Part shown: positions 29,109-39,145 of the stretch, in pieces | Numbering within the stretch: position 1 is the first letter of the stretch | How the letters are laid out: every line of letters begins with the position of its first letter | The notes under the pieces: model-generated | The model's input: the letters and a program-made list of their open reading frames with translations, nothing else | What the model was told of the DNA's origin: nothing | Databases searched by the model: none | Made by a program: the position numbers and the translations under genes | NCBI GenBank assembly: GCA_026706455.1 | Contig: JAPOYS010000148.1 | Coordinates: 55,330-119,329 of the forward strand | Source of the DNA: Chloroflexota bacterium | Lineage (GTDB): Bacteria > Chloroflexota > Anaerolineae > Aggregatilineales > Phototrophicaceae | DNA: 64,000 bases | Reading direction: 5' to 3'

Positions 29109-31850
29109 TTACAGATTCGCATCCAGGAAGCGCCGCAAGCCGTCGGCGCCCAAAGCCGGCGCGCGATAGATGTAAAAGGACTTGTAGATTGGCTCAACCG
29201 GAATCTCCACTTGCCGTCCATTGGGAAACCACTCGGCTAGCAGAGCGGGCGCATAATCGTTCTGGCGCGCATAAAAGAAAAGCAGATCGCGCTCTGGTTG
29301 CAGTCTAAACTTTGCCTCCCGCCACAAGCCGCGGTCTAGCAGTTGCGGCGCCGACGAAGCCTCGCCGCCACTATCCCAAAACATTTGGCCCGCTTCGATG
29401 CCCACCGCGCGTATATCCCACCAATGCGGGGATGTGAGCACAAACGCGTTGCCGTAGGCGCCATCGCTGTCGGCGAAGCCGCGCAATATTGCGCCCGCCT
29501 GCGCGTGCGGGTGCGATGCGTGAACGTAGTTGTCCATGAACTCTCCAAAGTACAGGCGAGTATTGTAGTGATTGGCTGACAACACCAAGCCAATGACGAC
29601 CGCCGCGCCAAGGACGAAGCCTGTTCGGCCGCCAATTGCAGTACACAGTCGGCGGCAAAAAACCGCGACGGGCAGCGCCGCGATCAGGTAGCTCGGGGGA
29701 ATGGCGCCGCTCGCTCTGATGAAGCTGGGCACCTCGATAGGAAAGGAAAGCGCCAGCGCGGTAGGCAATAGCGTGGCAACCAGATAAAAAGGTACGAATA
29801 CAATTACAGGATCGCGCGTCTTTAGCGCCAGGGACAGCCAGGCGGCCACGCCGAGCAGCAGGCAAGCGGCGGTTAGCGGGTCCATCGCCGGTTCCTGAGG
29901 CATGCCACTGACCCAGGTGCTGTCGCCGTAATAGAAATACATCAGCGCAGTTTTTCGTACGTGGCTCATGAAGATGGGAATGCTTCCCTGAAGGAAGGCG
30001 GCTCGCTCTTCACCGGTAGTCGGCGAGTCTCCAAATATGCGCGTGCTCGCTCGGCGCATGTAATCTTCCGGTTCTTCCAGCCAATAGTGAAACAGGGGAA
30101 GAAACACCATCAGCGCAACGAAAGCCAATACGCCCAAATGGACAAGATAACTGAGGCGCTGGCGCCAAGATTGCCTGCCCACAATGAGCGCAACCGCGAC
30201 GCCGGCGACCACGGCGAGAGGCAGCATACGCACGGCTTGATAACCCAGCAAGCCGAAGCCCAAAGCCAGGCCCGCTTTCACGAAGTCCGAGCGCCGGTTG
30301 GTTCGCAAAGCGCGCACGAGGTAAACGGCTGTGAGCGCCGAGAAGAGCGGGGCGAGACTGATGCGCATGCCTTGGCGGCCGAGCATCGCATGCCAGAAGC
30401 TGGCCGCCACCAAGGCGGCGGCAAACAGTCCGACCAAGCGTCCGAGGGACCGGCGGCGTCCTCCGATCACTTCGACGCCAAGCCAAAAGATGATCGGCAA
30501 GGTAATGAAGCTCTCCAGCGCCGACATCAGCTTCAGCGCATAGTGATTAAATTCCAGGCCGGGCTGGCTCGCCAGTATTGAGAGCAGATAGAAGTGCAGC
30601 GGCTCGCGGCCGCCGATATTGTCAAAGAATATTCGATAATCGTGTAAGTGGCGGATCTTGTAGGCGTCTTGGATTTTCTCGACCAGGTCGCTGAACATTT
30701 GCGGTGGGTAGGCGTCCAACTCGTAGAAGCGAAAGCCGGCGCCAAGCAGCAGAATCAAAAGCAGCGCGGCGATCGTCCAAAGATGATGGCGCGGGCGAAA
30801 ACGTCTGAGGGCGTCAATCCGCTCGCTCGCCCAATCGAACAGATTCCAGCGAAGCGGCGCGAAGACAAAAGCCCATAGTATCGTGCTGAGCAACCAGAGG
30901 GTGATGATCGGCGGCTCAATGCGATTTCCGCTTGTATTCGCCCACAGGATGAGGCTGCAGAGGATTGCGAGGCCGATCAGCAATTTGCGCAGCCGGCTGA
31001 TGTCCGCCAGCAGCGAGCGCCGCCGGGGCTGTCGCTCTTGAATCAAAAGCGTTTCGGCCTCCATCGTTGCGGCTCGCCGCCGCGCCTGCCAATAGGCGAC
31101 TTCGATCAGCGCCCAAAGAAGCCCGCCAGCCAGGAGCCGAGAGAGGGCTGTGACAGCCAAATCGGTAGCTTCGGCGGGCGGCGCGGTCATGGACGCGGTC
31201 AAATTGAAGAGCGCGAGCATCCAGAGCAAGCTGGGGACAATCCGCGCGTACCAGCGCATCCTCGCCTGTTGATCCAGCCTCCGCCATGAATCCGTCAGCC
31301 CCTTCCAACTGCCAGCCATCTCAGCAGCCAGCCAAAGCAGAAAACCCAGCCACAAAAAGGGAGCGCCGACATTGATGGAGTAGGCGGCGGCGCGCGGCGC
31401 GTCGTCGCCTCCGCGAAAAAGAATGCTGCCGGTCACGGCGCTGATGAAGGCGATTGCGTAAAGCAACAGTTGAATCGTTTTGGCCTGGCGCAATCTCGGC
31501 GCAAATGCCCCGACCGATGCCAACGCGTTGCGAGCCGGCGCTGAAGTCACGCTCGGGACAGTCATCAGCGGCGATGGCGCCCCGGCGCTTGCGGCGGACA
31601 GCGCCACCCGAAACGCGCGCGCCGTCTGCTTCGGCGCTCGAATCCAGCGCTCAATGAGTTCGCTGAGCATGAGATCTTCGATCGGACGGCTTGCGCCGGC
31701 GGCCGCGTCGTCGCCGCTGGCGCTGCCTGGCTCAGACGCGCAGGCGCAGGATTCCGCTGGAGGAGGTTCAACTGGCGCCGCCTCGCTCGGTCTGGCCGAG
31801 CTGTCATTGATGTCCGTGTTTGAAAGCGCCTTTCCCTTATCGTCAGGCAT
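29109..31850 (-). CDS. GT39-like glycosyltransferase with long N-terminal membrane extension
   Basis: 913 residues. The first 80 are polar and alanine/proline-rich, and about 120-335 hold extra membrane helices with a charged linker. A GT39-like core then starts near 355 (GAGFRFYELDAYPPQMFSDL), including NIGGREPLHFYLLSIL and SFWHAMLGRQGMRISLAPLF. The last 130 residues are soluble and probably outside the membrane. The REPLHFY segment resembles the second conserved block of GT39/GT83-type proteins. The start overlaps the methyltransferase stop by eight bases. Confidence 0.75.
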   Translation of the reverse strand: MPDDKGKALSNTDINDSSARPSEAAPVEPPPAESCACASEPGSASGDDAAAGASRPIEDLMLSELIERWIRAPKQTARAFRVALSAASAGAPSPLMTVPSVTSAPARNALASVGAFAPRLRQAKTIQLLLYAIAFISAVTGSILFRGGDDAPRAAAYSINVGAPFLWLGFLLWLAAEMAGSWKGLTDSWRRLDQQARMRWYARIVPSLLWMLALFNLTASMTAPPAEATDLAVTALSRLLAGGLLWALIEVAYWQARRRAATMEAETLLIQERQPRRRSLLADISRLRKLLIGLAILCSLILWANTSGNRIEPPIITLWLLSTILWAFVFAPLRWNLFDWASERIDALRRFRPRHHLWTIAALLLILLLGAGFRFYELDAYPPQMFSDLVEKIQDAYKIRHLHDYRIFFDNIGGREPLHFYLLSILASQPGLEFNHYALKLMSALESFITLPIIFWLGVEVIGGRRRSLGRLVGLFAAALVAASFWHAMLGRQGMRISLAPLFSALTAVYLVRALRTNRRSDFVKAGLALGFGLLGYQAVRMLPLAVVAGVAVALIVGRQSWRQRLSYLVHLGVLAFVALMVFLPLFHYWLEEPEDYMRRASTRIFGDSPTTGEERAAFLQGSIPIFMSHVRKTALMYFYYGDSTWVSGMPQEPAMDPLTAACLLLGVAAWLSLALKTRDPVIVFVPFYLVATLLPTALALSFPIEVPSFIRASGAIPPSYLIAALPVAVFCRRLCTAIGGRTGFVLGAAVVIGLVLSANHYNTRLYFGEFMDNYVHASHPHAQAGAILRGFADSDGAYGNAFVLTSPHWWDIRAVGIEAGQMFWDSGGEASSAPQLLDRGLWREAKFRLQPERDLLFFYARQNDYAPALLAEWFPNGRQVEIPVEPIYKSFYIYRAPALGADGLRRFLDANL

Positions 31851-32691
31851 AAGGCTTGCGACCCTTTAGCGCGAGGTTGACTGTCGCTCGTTCCCAACCC
31901 TCATCATCCGAATTCTTATCGTCAAAAACCTTGAACAACGCGACGCCGAGCCGGACCGGATTCAAGCGCCCGCTGCTCGCTTCAAAATTATGCCTGTCCG
32001 CGACAGACTGCATGGAATGAGGCAGGAGCCGCGATTCCAAGAGAGGTTTCCCAAAGCCGTAAATCAGATTGTGGATAAATGGGAAACAGTGATGCGTCAA
32101 GGATCGTTCCTCTTCTATCTGAAATCCGGCCTCAACAACTGCGTCCCGAAGTTGGTTCGGCGTGTAGAGGCGCACATGATTTGCCCAGATGCCGGCCAAG
32201 GGACCGCGCCTGATTCGCCGATTGAAGCAAGTCTCCAAAAGCTTGTTGATCGGATCCCAAAGCAAGGGGTAGTTGGCGTTTGGCACGGTGACCGCCAGGA
32301 CGCCTCCTGGTTTCAACACGCGATAGGCTTCGCGCAGCGCCCCGACGTCATCATCAATATGCTCAAGCACTTCAGACAGGATGAGGGCGTCGAAGCAGTC
32401 GCGCGGATAGGGCATCGATATGACGCTGGCGCGCTGCACAAAAATGCGGTCCAGATGCCTCAAAGCCCGCTTTGCCGCCTTGACGACCGCCCAGTCCAGA
32501 TCGGCGCCGACCAATTCACAGGCGCAGACATAGCGAATCATATTGAGATAGAAGCCGCGTCCGCAAGGAAAATCGAGGATGCGCATTTGGTCATTCGGTT
32601 CAATGAATTCGAATACGGTTTGTACGCGGCGCTTGAAGGCCATGTCGGCTTCATTGCGCGTCATATAATCGATCGTGTCCCTATCGACCAC
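31843..32691 (-). CDS. Class I SAM-dependent methyltransferase
   Basis: About 282 residues from the GTG at 32691. Motif I is ILDFPCGRGFYLNMI, followed by GADLDWAVVKAAKR, and post-motif DALILSEVLEHIDDDVGALREAYRVLKPGG, a Methyltransf_11-type pattern common in glycan and lipid modification clusters. I chose the GTG because GGAGG lies four bases upstream; a TTG at 32814 in the same frame would add 41 residues with no family similarity that I can see. It lies between a GT4 and a GT39-like gene, so a sugar or lipid carrier is a plausible substrate. Confidence 0.82.
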   Translation of the reverse strand: MVDRDTIDYMTRNEADMAFKRRVQTVFEFIEPNDQMRILDFPCGRGFYLNMIRYVCACELVGADLDWAVVKAAKRALRHLDRIFVQRASVISMPYPRDCFDALILSEVLEHIDDDVGALREAYRVLKPGGVLAVTVPNANYPLLWDPINKLLETCFNRRIRRGPLAGIWANHVRLYTPNQLRDAVVEAGFQIEEERSLTHHCFPFIHNLIYGFGKPLLESRLLPHSMQSVADRHNFEASSGRLNPVRLGVALFKVFDDKNSDDEGWERATVNLALKGRKPYA

Positions 32692-32845
32692 CTCGCCTCC
32701 AGTAAAGCCGCGAGGCGGCAATGCCCAGAAAAGCTCTATCGCGAGGCAAAGGAATCCTTCCGGTTCGCTGGCCGATGTACCGCGCCTCGCCGGCAGAAGC
32801 CTCCAGTTCGACAAACGATGCGCGCGTCACGAGCCGATGCTCTCG

Positions 32846-34021
32846 CTAATTCTGGGCATATTCGTATAGAATCGACTCATATTCGTTGACACACTCCTTC
32901 AAAGAAAATATGCTTCGAATGTATTCCCGCGGTCTGGCATACCGATCGGGATCCGCAAGAACTTCGAGCGTCTTTTCCCCAATTGACCGCGAGTCGCCCC
33001 TTTTGGCAAGCGCGCCCATGCCGGTTGTCGTAACGGCGACGCGACCGCCCGGAATGTCGGTCATCACCACCGGCGTCCCGCAGAGCATCGCTTCGCCCTG
33101 GACGAGCCCAAAGCAGTCGCTGTCGCTCGACATTACGACCACGTCGCAGGCCGCGTAAAAGTTGGCCAGCTTCTGCTTGTCTCGGATGAGACCGAGAAAT
33201 AGAAGTTGGGACTTGTACTGCGCGACGAGGTCCTGGTGCCGCTGCCAGGTGCCTTCATAGCTGATATCGTATTCACCGGCGAATACGATCCGCGCGTTCG
33301 GATGCCTCTTGTTAATCACATCAAGCGAGCGGATGAGCAAGTCAGGTCTTTTCTCCTGAACAAAGCGGCCCGCGTAACCAATTACGGGACCGCCGTCGTA
33401 CTGCCACTCCGCTCGCAGCTTGCGCGCGCCAGCCGGATCTGGCTCTGGAATGCTAATTGGCGGATAGATGGCGCGCACCTTCTCACGAAATGGCAGCAGG
33501 TAATAGGAATTGTCGGCATAGTCGTCGCTGGGTCCAATGATGATCTGCACACGCGTCGCCATGATTTTGTACAAGCCGAACATAATTTTTGTGATCATGT
33601 CGTTTATGCGATTTCTCGGCAGAATCAGGTCGCCATGGTGTGTCGGAATGACGCGGACACCGGCGATTGCCGCCAGTATTGCCACCAGCGCCGTTTCCAG
33701 CAGCGGAATATGAATATTGACGATATCGTGTTGGCGCAAGAGTCGATAGATCGTCCAGGGATAGAACGGCATGATACGGCCGCGGCTTATCGCGATGGGC
33801 GCCCATAGACGGACGATACGCACGCCGTTAAGCGTAGACTCGCCCAAGGGCAGATCCCGGCTGTGGCAAGACGCGGCTACGGTCACCTGGTGGCCTCGCC
33901 GCGCCAACTCCTCCGCCAACATGCGGACGTATTGGGTCAGCCCAGTGGAATGCGGATGGTAATAGAGCAGGATGATCAGGACCTTTAGCCTGCGCCGCGA
34001 CTCAAGGACGGAGTTGCCCAT
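32846..34021 (-). CDS. GT4-family glycosyltransferase (GT-B fold)
   Basis: 391 residues from the ATG at 34021. The N-terminal domain opens with LIILLYYHPHSTGLTQYVRML, typical of retaining GT4 enzymes. The C-terminal donor-binding domain has VIGYAGRFVQEKRPDLLIRS and SDSDCFGLVQGEAMLCGTPV, where the first acidic residue of the E-x7-E motif is Asp rather than Glu. AGGAGA lies upstream of this start; an in-frame ATG at 34093 would add a polar tail. It is the first gene of the minus-strand glycan block and is probably cytoplasmic, working on nucleotide-sugar donors. Confidence 0.85.
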   Translation of the reverse strand: MGNSVLESRRRLKVLIILLYYHPHSTGLTQYVRMLAEELARRGHQVTVAASCHSRDLPLGESTLNGVRIVRLWAPIAISRGRIMPFYPWTIYRLLRQHDIVNIHIPLLETALVAILAAIAGVRVIPTHHGDLILPRNRINDMITKIMFGLYKIMATRVQIIIGPSDDYADNSYYLLPFREKVRAIYPPISIPEPDPAGARKLRAEWQYDGGPVIGYAGRFVQEKRPDLLIRSLDVINKRHPNARIVFAGEYDISYEGTWQRHQDLVAQYKSQLLFLGLIRDKQKLANFYAACDVVVMSSDSDCFGLVQGEAMLCGTPVVMTDIPGGRVAVTTTGMGALAKRGDSRSIGEKTLEVLADPDRYARPREYIRSIFSLKECVNEYESILYEYAQN

Positions 34022-34518
34022 TGTCTGCTTCTGTTCTCCTCTATGATAGCGATCGCGGCGCTGGGACTGGCTGCTAGAGTCGCATTTCATCAAACTGGAC
34101 GCATGCGCGCTGGCGTCGCGCCTCGAAATTCTATTACACGGTTCAGTTGCATGTTTACTCAGCAGCAGCGCTTACATCATCTGATTGCTGGCGAATGAGT
34201 CTATATCATATCATGTTCGTTGGCAATCCGTAGCGGCCCCGACCTCTCCAGTCGCTCAGGTCAACCGGTTCATGCATAGACTCCAGATTGTTAAGGGCGG
34301 GCGCCCGGTTTGTGCGTGGCCCTTTGCATACGCCGGCGCCGCGCTGGCGGGAGTGGCTAACTAGGTGGATATGTCTCTGCGTCGAGTAAGACGGGCGAGC
34401 CAAGGCTCGCCCCTACAGAACTCCAAAATAGGGAGAACACAGAAGACGCAGAGATTTTTTGACAAGATCGCAGGCAGCATATATCCTCAACAATAGACAC
34501 TCCCCGCTGGTGGAAAAC
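34022..34518. other. Long intergenic region with repeat remnants, no gene seen
   Basis: About 500 bases between the GT4 gene and the tRNA promoter. I find no convincing coding frame. It contains the GC-rich palindrome at 34393-34412, listed separately, and a purine-rich stretch just after it (GGGAGAACACAGAAGACGCA from 34431) that looks like a degenerate interspersed repeat. Any promoter for the minus-strand glycan block should lie at the left end, but I see no convincing -35/-10 pair. Confidence 0.5.
34393..34412. repeat. Perfect GC-rich palindrome in intergenic DNA
   Basis: GGGCGAGCC and GGCTCGCCC are perfect inverted arms separated by AA, followed by CCTACAG on the plus strand. It sits in non-coding DNA without a T-run on either side, so it does not look like a terminator. 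Its form resembles short interspersed palindromes found in many copies in some environmental bacteria; only one copy was noticed here. Confidence 0.55.
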
Positions 34519-34547
34519 TTGACGCTTGCGCCGGGGCGTTCTACAAT
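34519..34547 (+). promoter_or_regulatory. Sigma-70-type promoter for tRNA-Gly
   Basis: -35 TTGACG (34519-34524), spacer of exactly 17 bases, -10 TACAAT (34542-34547). The predicted start, about 34554, is five bases before the mature tRNA 5' end. It may also drive bL25, about 135 bases beyond the tRNA. Confidence 0.75.
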
Positions 34548-34558
34548 GGCGCCAGCGC

Positions 34559-34631
34559 GCGGGTATAGCTCAGTTGGTAGAGCGCCTGCTTCCCAAGCAG
34601 TAGGTCACGGGTTCGAGTCCCGTTACCCGCT
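34559..34631 (+). tRNA. tRNA-Gly (anticodon CCC)
   Basis: A 73-base cloverleaf: acceptor GCGGGTA pairs fully with TACCCGC, the D-arm is AGCTCAGTTGGTAGAGC, the anticodon loop TTCCCAA gives anticodon CCC, and the T-arm is ACGGG-TTCGAGT-CCCGT with a T discriminator. The outermost anticodon-stem pair is a C-U mismatch. The 3' CCA is not encoded. It reads GGG glycine codons. Confidence 0.95.
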
Positions 34632-34767
34632 TTTAGCAGTCCGTCCGCCCCAAGCTATGCTTTCACTTTTCTAAACTATTGACGGCTTGCCGATGCGCGG
34701 CTACGATTAGCTGACATTGTCGTAAAAGTAAATCGCTCGCCGAGCGAAATTCGAGGAGCGCCAAGGC

Positions 34768-35418
34768 ATGGCCGAGTTTCAACTCGCCGCGGAATTGCGG
34801 CGGACGCAGGGCAAGAAGAATCGCAGACTGCGGAAGCGGGGATACGTCCCCGGAATCGTATACGGACCGTCAATCGACTCGATCAGCGTGCAGTTTCCCT
34901 ATCGCGCGGTTGAGGTGACGCTGATGAATGCCGGCGGAACGAATCTGATCGACATCGAGGTGAATGGCGCCAGCTACCCGTCGTTGGCGCGCGAAGTCCA
35001 GCGCGATGTCGTACGCGGCGATATCCTCCATGTGGACTTTCTGGCAGTGGATCAGACGCAGCGAATCAGCGTGGAAGTGCCGATCGTGATGCAGGGCGAA
35101 AGTCCGGTTGTCGCAGCGCGCGAAGGCATCTTAATCACTGGCCGCAGCTCGCTAACGCTGGAAGTCTTCCCCAGCGACATTCGCGACCGAATTCTCATTG
35201 ATCTTTCGCAGCTCACAGAAATGGGTTCCGAAGTCTTGGTTGGCGATCTCACCTTTGGCGAGAGCGTGACCGTGCACAACGATCCCAATGAGATGCTGGC
35301 CAAAATCGTCCAGCCGGCGGCGGCGCGCGCCGAAGAGGAATTGGACGAGCTCGAGGCTGAGGGCGAGTTGGACGAGATCGACGGGGAAGAAACTGAAGGC
35401 CTCAGCGAAGACGAGTAA
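34768..35418 (+). CDS. rplY: 50S ribosomal protein bL25, CTC form
   Basis: 216 residues: an N-terminal 5S-rRNA-binding L25 domain (ELRRTQGKKNRRLRKRGYVPG, shown here from residue 9) followed by the C-terminal TL5/CTC beta domain (VEVPIVMQGESPVVAAREG). It ends in an acidic tail (EEELDELEAEGELDEIDGEE) common in CTC proteins. GAGGAG lies upstream of the ATG. It follows tRNA-Gly and converges with gyrA, with 75 bases between the stops and no obvious hairpin terminator. Confidence 0.93.
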   Translation: MAEFQLAAELRRTQGKKNRRLRKRGYVPGIVYGPSIDSISVQFPYRAVEVTLMNAGGTNLIDIEVNGASYPSLAREVQRDVVRGDILHVDFLAVDQTQRISVEVPIVMQGESPVVAAREGILITGRSSLTLEVFPSDIRDRILIDLSQLTEMGSEVLVGDLTFGESVTVHNDPNEMLAKIVQPAAARAEEELDELEAEGELDEIDGEETEGLSEDE

Positions 35419-35492
35419 TGCGCTGCGCCTTCATCGCCGCATGACCAGAACGCCAGAGCCCGCGCTTGCGGCTTGACGAATTGACGCGCTAA

Positions 35493-38054
35493 TCACCCGT
35501 CTCCGTTCTCAGCGGGGAGCTTGGCGTTTCCATTCGCGTCAAGGTCAAGTACGCCTTCATCGGCGGCATTCATGATGGCGATGCCGGCGACGGTATCGCC
35601 ATCGTCGAGATTCATCAGTTTCACGCCCTGAGTGTTGCGCCCGGTTTCGCGAATCTCGGAAAACTGCGTTCGCAGCACGATACCGTTTTTGGAGATGAGC
35701 ATGATGCCATTGCGCGAGATGAACATGATGTCGTCATCATCGCCAATGCAGCGCACAGCAATGACAGGTCCTGTACGCGAATTTCGTTTCAGAGTGCGCA
35801 CTCCGGAGCCGAATCGCCCTTGTTGACGGTATTCGGCCAACGGCGTCCGTTTGCCGTAGCCCTTTCTGGTGACGACCAATACATGCGTATGGTCGTCGCC
35901 GACGGCATCCATTCCGACAACTTCATCGCCGCGCGCAAGGCGCATGCCCATCACGCCAGCCGCCTGCCGGCCCATCGTGCGGACTTCCTCTTCGTGAAAC
36001 AGAATGCTCTGGCCATTGGCGGAAGTCATTACAATCTTCTGATCGCCGTTCGTCCATTTGACCCAGCGCAGCGAATCACCCTCCTTCACGGTCATGGCGA
36101 TAAGCCCGCTATAGCGGACATCGGTAAACTCGCTTTGCTCAACGCGCTTGACCTTGCCACGGCTCGTCGCCATTACAAAGTACCCCTGATCCTGGTCGCT
36201 CTGCTCCTCGGGCAAAGCCAAGATCGCCGTGATCTTTTCGGCGCCTTCCAGTGGCAGCACGCTCTGAATCAAAGTCCCTTTCTTGTCTCTATCTGTGTCG
36301 GCAATCTCATAGGCGAGGCAGGAATAGACCTTGCCACGGTCGCTGAAGAAGTAGATCGTATCGTGGCTGTAAGCGAAGAAGACATCCATCAGCGCGTCGT
36401 CGGGATTCAGCTTGAACCCCCGCATGCCTTTGCCGCCGCGCCTCTGCGCCCGATAATGGCGCGCAGCCACACGCTTGATGTATCCGTTCTCGGTGAGCGA
36501 AATAACCACATTCTCGCGCCGGTACAGGTCGCCTTCATCAAGATCGATATTGCCGTAGGTGATGGCGGTTTTGCGCTCGTCGCCGTATTTCTCCGCGATA
36601 TCCTGCACATCTTCTCGAATCAGATTCAGTATCTTCTGCGGCGAGCCGAGCAGGTCTTCCAGGTATTCAATGCGCGCCAAAACCGCCTCGTACTCTTCTT
36701 GGAGTTTCTGCTGCTCAAGGGCGGAAAGACGCCGCAGCTGCATATCGAGGATGGCCTTGGCTTGGATTTCGTCGAGCGCTAAACCCGCGATTAGGCGCGT
36801 TCGGGCGATCTCGACATTTTCTGAGCCGCGTATGATTCGAATCACTTCATCGATATTCGCGACCGCCTTTAGCAGACCGCCCAAGACATGGGCGCGCGCG
36901 CGCTGCCGCTCCAGATCGTGCTCCGATCGCCTGACGATCACATCGTATCGATGCTCGACATAAATCTGCAGGCAACGCTTTAGACTTAGCGTTCTCGGCT
37001 CGCCATTCACCAGCGCCAGCATCTGAATGCTGAATACGCTTTGCAACTGCGTGTACTTGTACAGCTGGTTGAGGACGCGCTGCGGCTGCGCGTGCCGCTT
37101 CAATTCGACGACCAGGCGCAAGCCCTGCCGGTCGGATTCATCGCGCAGGTCACGAATCGCTTCAATGCGTCCTTCGCGCACCAAGGACACAATGCGCTCG
37201 ATGATAGCCGACTTACTGACCTGGTACGGTATGGATGTGAAGACAATGTTGTATCCGCTGTCGCCACGTTCTTCAAAGTCGGAACTGGAGCGAACGGCGA
37301 CGCGCCCCCTGCCGCTGGCATAGGCGTCTTTTAGTTCATCGCCGACGACGATCGTCGCGCCGGTCGGAAAGTCAGGTCCGCTTACGAATTGCATCAAGTC
37401 GTCGACCGAGACGCGGTCAATCCGGCTGTAGTTGTCTATCAGGTGGGTAATCGCCCCGGCGAGTTCGCGCAGATTATGCGGCGGGATGCTGGTCGCCATG
37501 CCGACGGCGATGCCGCTGGCGCCGTTCAACAGCAAGTTCGGCAAGCGGGCGGGCAGGACGGTCGGCTCTTCCTGGGTCTGATCGTAGTTTTCGGCGAAGT
37601 CCACCGTATTCATGTTGATGTCGGTCAACATCTCGCCGGCGATAGTCGCCATGCGCGCTTCGGTGTAGCGCATCGCCGCCGGCTTGTCGCCATCCTGGCT
37701 GCCGAAATTGCCTTGCCCGTCCACGAGCGGATAGCGCAGCGAAAAGTCCTGCGCCATGCGCGCCATCGCGTCGTACACCGCCTGATCGCCGTGGGGATGG
37801 TATTTGCCCAATACCTCGCCGACCAGGCGGGCGCTCTTCTTGTAGGACGTGCCGGGCCGCAAGCCCATATCGTGCATGGCGTACAGGATGCGGCGATGCA
37901 CCGGCTTCAAGCCATCGCGGGCATCGGGCAGCGCGCGCGCCACGATGACGCTCATCGCGTAATTGAGATAGCTGCCGCGCATCTCCTCGTTAATCGTGAT
38001 GGTGCGGATGGCGCCGGCGCCATCGTCAAGCATGTTCGGTTCGAGGCTATCCAT
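35493..38054 (-). CDS. gyrA: DNA gyrase subunit A
   Basis: 853 residues; cuts and rejoins DNA in the gyrase A2B2 complex. The active-site tyrosine is Y130 in [14 protein letters not shown]. The GyrA-box [10 protein letters not shown] marks it as gyrase rather than topoisomerase IV. The quinolone region reads [17 protein letters not shown], with Gln91 where E. coli has Ser83 and Asp95 where it has Asp87. No strong ribosome binding site precedes the ATG at 38054; an in-frame ATG at 38033 (MLDDGAG) is possible. gyrB is not in the window. Confidence 0.95.
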   Translation of the reverse strand: MDSLEPNMLDDGAGAIRTITINEEMRGSYLNYAMSVIVARALPDARDGLKPVHRRILYAMHDMGLRPGTSYKKSARLVGEVLGKYHPHGDQAVYDAMARMAQDFSLRYPLVDGQGNFGSQDGDKPAAMRYTEARMATIAGEMLTDINMNTVDFAENYDQTQEEPTVLPARLPNLLLNGASGIAVGMATSIPPHNLRELAGAITHLIDNYSRIDRVSVDDLMQFVSGPDFPTGATIVVGDELKDAYASGRGRVAVRSSSDFEERGDSGYNIVFTSIPYQVSKSAIIERIVSLVREGRIEAIRDLRDESDRQGLRLVVELKRHAQPQRVLNQLYKYTQLQSVFSIQMLALVNGEPRTLSLKRCLQIYVEHRYDVIVRRSEHDLERQRARAHVLGGLLKAVANIDEVIRIIRGSENVEIARTRLIAGLALDEIQAKAILDMQLRRLSALEQQKLQEEYEAVLARIEYLEDLLGSPQKILNLIREDVQDIAEKYGDERKTAITYGNIDLDEGDLYRRENVVISLTENGYIKRVAARHYRAQRRGGKGMRGFKLNPDDALMDVFFAYSHDTIYFFSDRGKVYSCLAYEIADTDRDKKGTLIQSVLPLEGAEKITAILALPEEQSDQDQGYFVMATSRGKVKRVEQSEFTDVRYSGLIAMTVKEGDSLRWVKWTNGDQKIVMTSANGQSILFHEEEVRTMGRQAAGVMGMRLARGDEVVGMDAVGDDHTHVLVVTRKGYGKRTPLAEYRQQGRFGSGVRTLKRNSRTGPVIAVRCIGDDDDIMFISRNGIMLISKNGIVLRTQFSEIRETGRNTQGVKLMNLDDGDTVAGIAIMNAADEGVLDLDANGNAKLPAENGDG

Positions 38055-38269
38055 ACGGAGCGGTCGGCCGCGCTGGCGGTCGACGCCTTTCTCCTTTCAT
38101 TGGCGGCGATTCAATATCGTTTCGCAAGCCAGCAACGAAGAAATATCGCTGGCTTTACGCGCTTGCCAGCGAGCCCGCTGACACGAACTTTCTCCATAAG
38201 AACCGAGACTTCAGCGCCCCAGATTTGGTCCTAAGATTCACTGTTGCGCCCTCGCCATTATTTGACGCA

Positions 38270-38278
38270 ATTGTACCA
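38270..38278 (-). promoter_or_regulatory. Extended -10 promoter element for gyrA
   Basis: The minus strand reads TGGTACAAT, an extended -10 (TG, one base, then TACAAT at 38275-38270). The hexamer 17 bases upstream (TAGCGT) is a poor -35, which is usual for extended -10 promoters. The start would be near 38263. Confidence 0.45.
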
Positions 38279-38462
38279 TATATGCGCCGTAGACGCTACG
38301 TTCCAAGGCGGGAATCGGGCTGGATTAAACCCACCATTTTGGCGGTCAGCGCGCTCGCAGTCCGAGCGGATTGCGCGTTCAATTGAGATAGGCGAGCGGC
38401 GACTATATCGAATAAGAAAGTGGAAGATTTGAATGAGATTTGCAATTGAAAGCCCAAATTAC

Positions 38463-38491
38463 TTGCTTGCTGAAGTTGACCTGTATATAAT
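38463..38491 (+). promoter_or_regulatory. Sigma-70-type promoter for the 38596 gene
   Basis: -35 TTGCTT (38463-38468), 17-base spacer, consensus -10 TATAAT (38486-38491). The predicted start near 38498 is followed at +13 by the inverted repeat AGGTTC-TCAT-GAACCT (38511-38526), a possible operator. Confidence 0.6.
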
Positions 38492-38595
38492 GTGGACAAT
38501 CGAAGCGGGTAGGTTCTCATGAACCTTGCCCAAAATATAGATGCGATTGCATCGCCGATCACTATCGAAATGCTTAGTTCTTAGGAGGAATCAAA

Positions 38596-39117
38596 ATGGA
38601 CAGCGACAAACTTAGGAGAGGGATCATACCTGGAATCATCGCCGGGTATATTTTTCTCGCCTTCATCGGAGCGTCAATGTCTCCGGGGGACCTTAGCGTC
38701 ACATCGGACGACGCGGGAATGGTGACGGCTGTTGAATTAAGCGCGCCATCAATGAACAGCGGCATGCTGGCGATGGTAGGCGGAATGATTGGGGCTGACG
38801 CTCTGATCGGCTTCATCCTGCATATCATCATCAGCGCTGTGATAGGCGCTCTGTACACTGGTTACGGCGTGGATGTCATGCGCAATATGTGGGGCGATGA
38901 GAACCGGCTGGCCGACATCGCAATAGGCGGCTTGATCTACGGCGTCATCTGGTGGATCGTCGGCGGCTTGATCATCATGCCCGCGATCGCAGGGGGCGAC
39001 CTGCTGCAGATTGATCTCAACAGCCCGAGTCTTTTCGGTCACATCATATTCGGTCACGTGCTCGCCTTTGTGGTCGTCCTGCGCGACGCAGCGCTGGGCA
39101 TGGGCGACGACGAGTAA
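38596..39117 (+). CDS. Four-helix membrane protein, unknown function
   Basis: 173 residues with four hydrophobic segments: IIPGIIAGYIFLAFIGA, the LIGFILHIIISAVIGALYTG region, IAIGGLIYGVIWWIVGGLII, and FGHIIFGHVLAFVVVL. The 'GxIxGxxFxAF' start and internal 'GALYTGYG...GG.IYGV.WW' pattern suggest a YagU/DUF6789-like membrane family, but I am not certain. It has a very strong ribosome binding site (AGGAGG eight bases before ATG), its own promoter and its own terminator, so it is a monocistronic and probably well-expressed gene. Confidence 0.75.
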   Translation: MDSDKLRRGIIPGIIAGYIFLAFIGASMSPGDLSVTSDDAGMVTAVELSAPSMNSGMLAMVGGMIGADALIGFILHIIISAVIGALYTGYGVDVMRNMWGDENRLADIAIGGLIYGVIWWIVGGLIIMPAIAGGDLLQIDLNSPSLFGHIIFGHVLAFVVVLRDAALGMGDDE

Positions 39118-39145
39118 GCCGCATTTAGACTTCAAGAATCGCGAG

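Larger units (their letters stand above)
38055..38595. other. Divergent intergenic region between gyrA and a membrane-protein gene
   Basis: About 540 bases without a convincing gene. It holds an extended -10 element for gyrA near 38270, a promoter for the plus-strand gene at 38463-38491, and the inverted repeat AGGTTC-TCAT-GAACCT at 38511-38526, just downstream of that promoter. The gyrA leader would be about 200 bases; I see no known riboswitch in it. Confidence 0.5.

Noticed and set aside
37389-38234. 281-codon plus-strand open frame
   Set aside because: It is antisense to gyrA, with histidine- and arginine-rich text typical of shadow frames.
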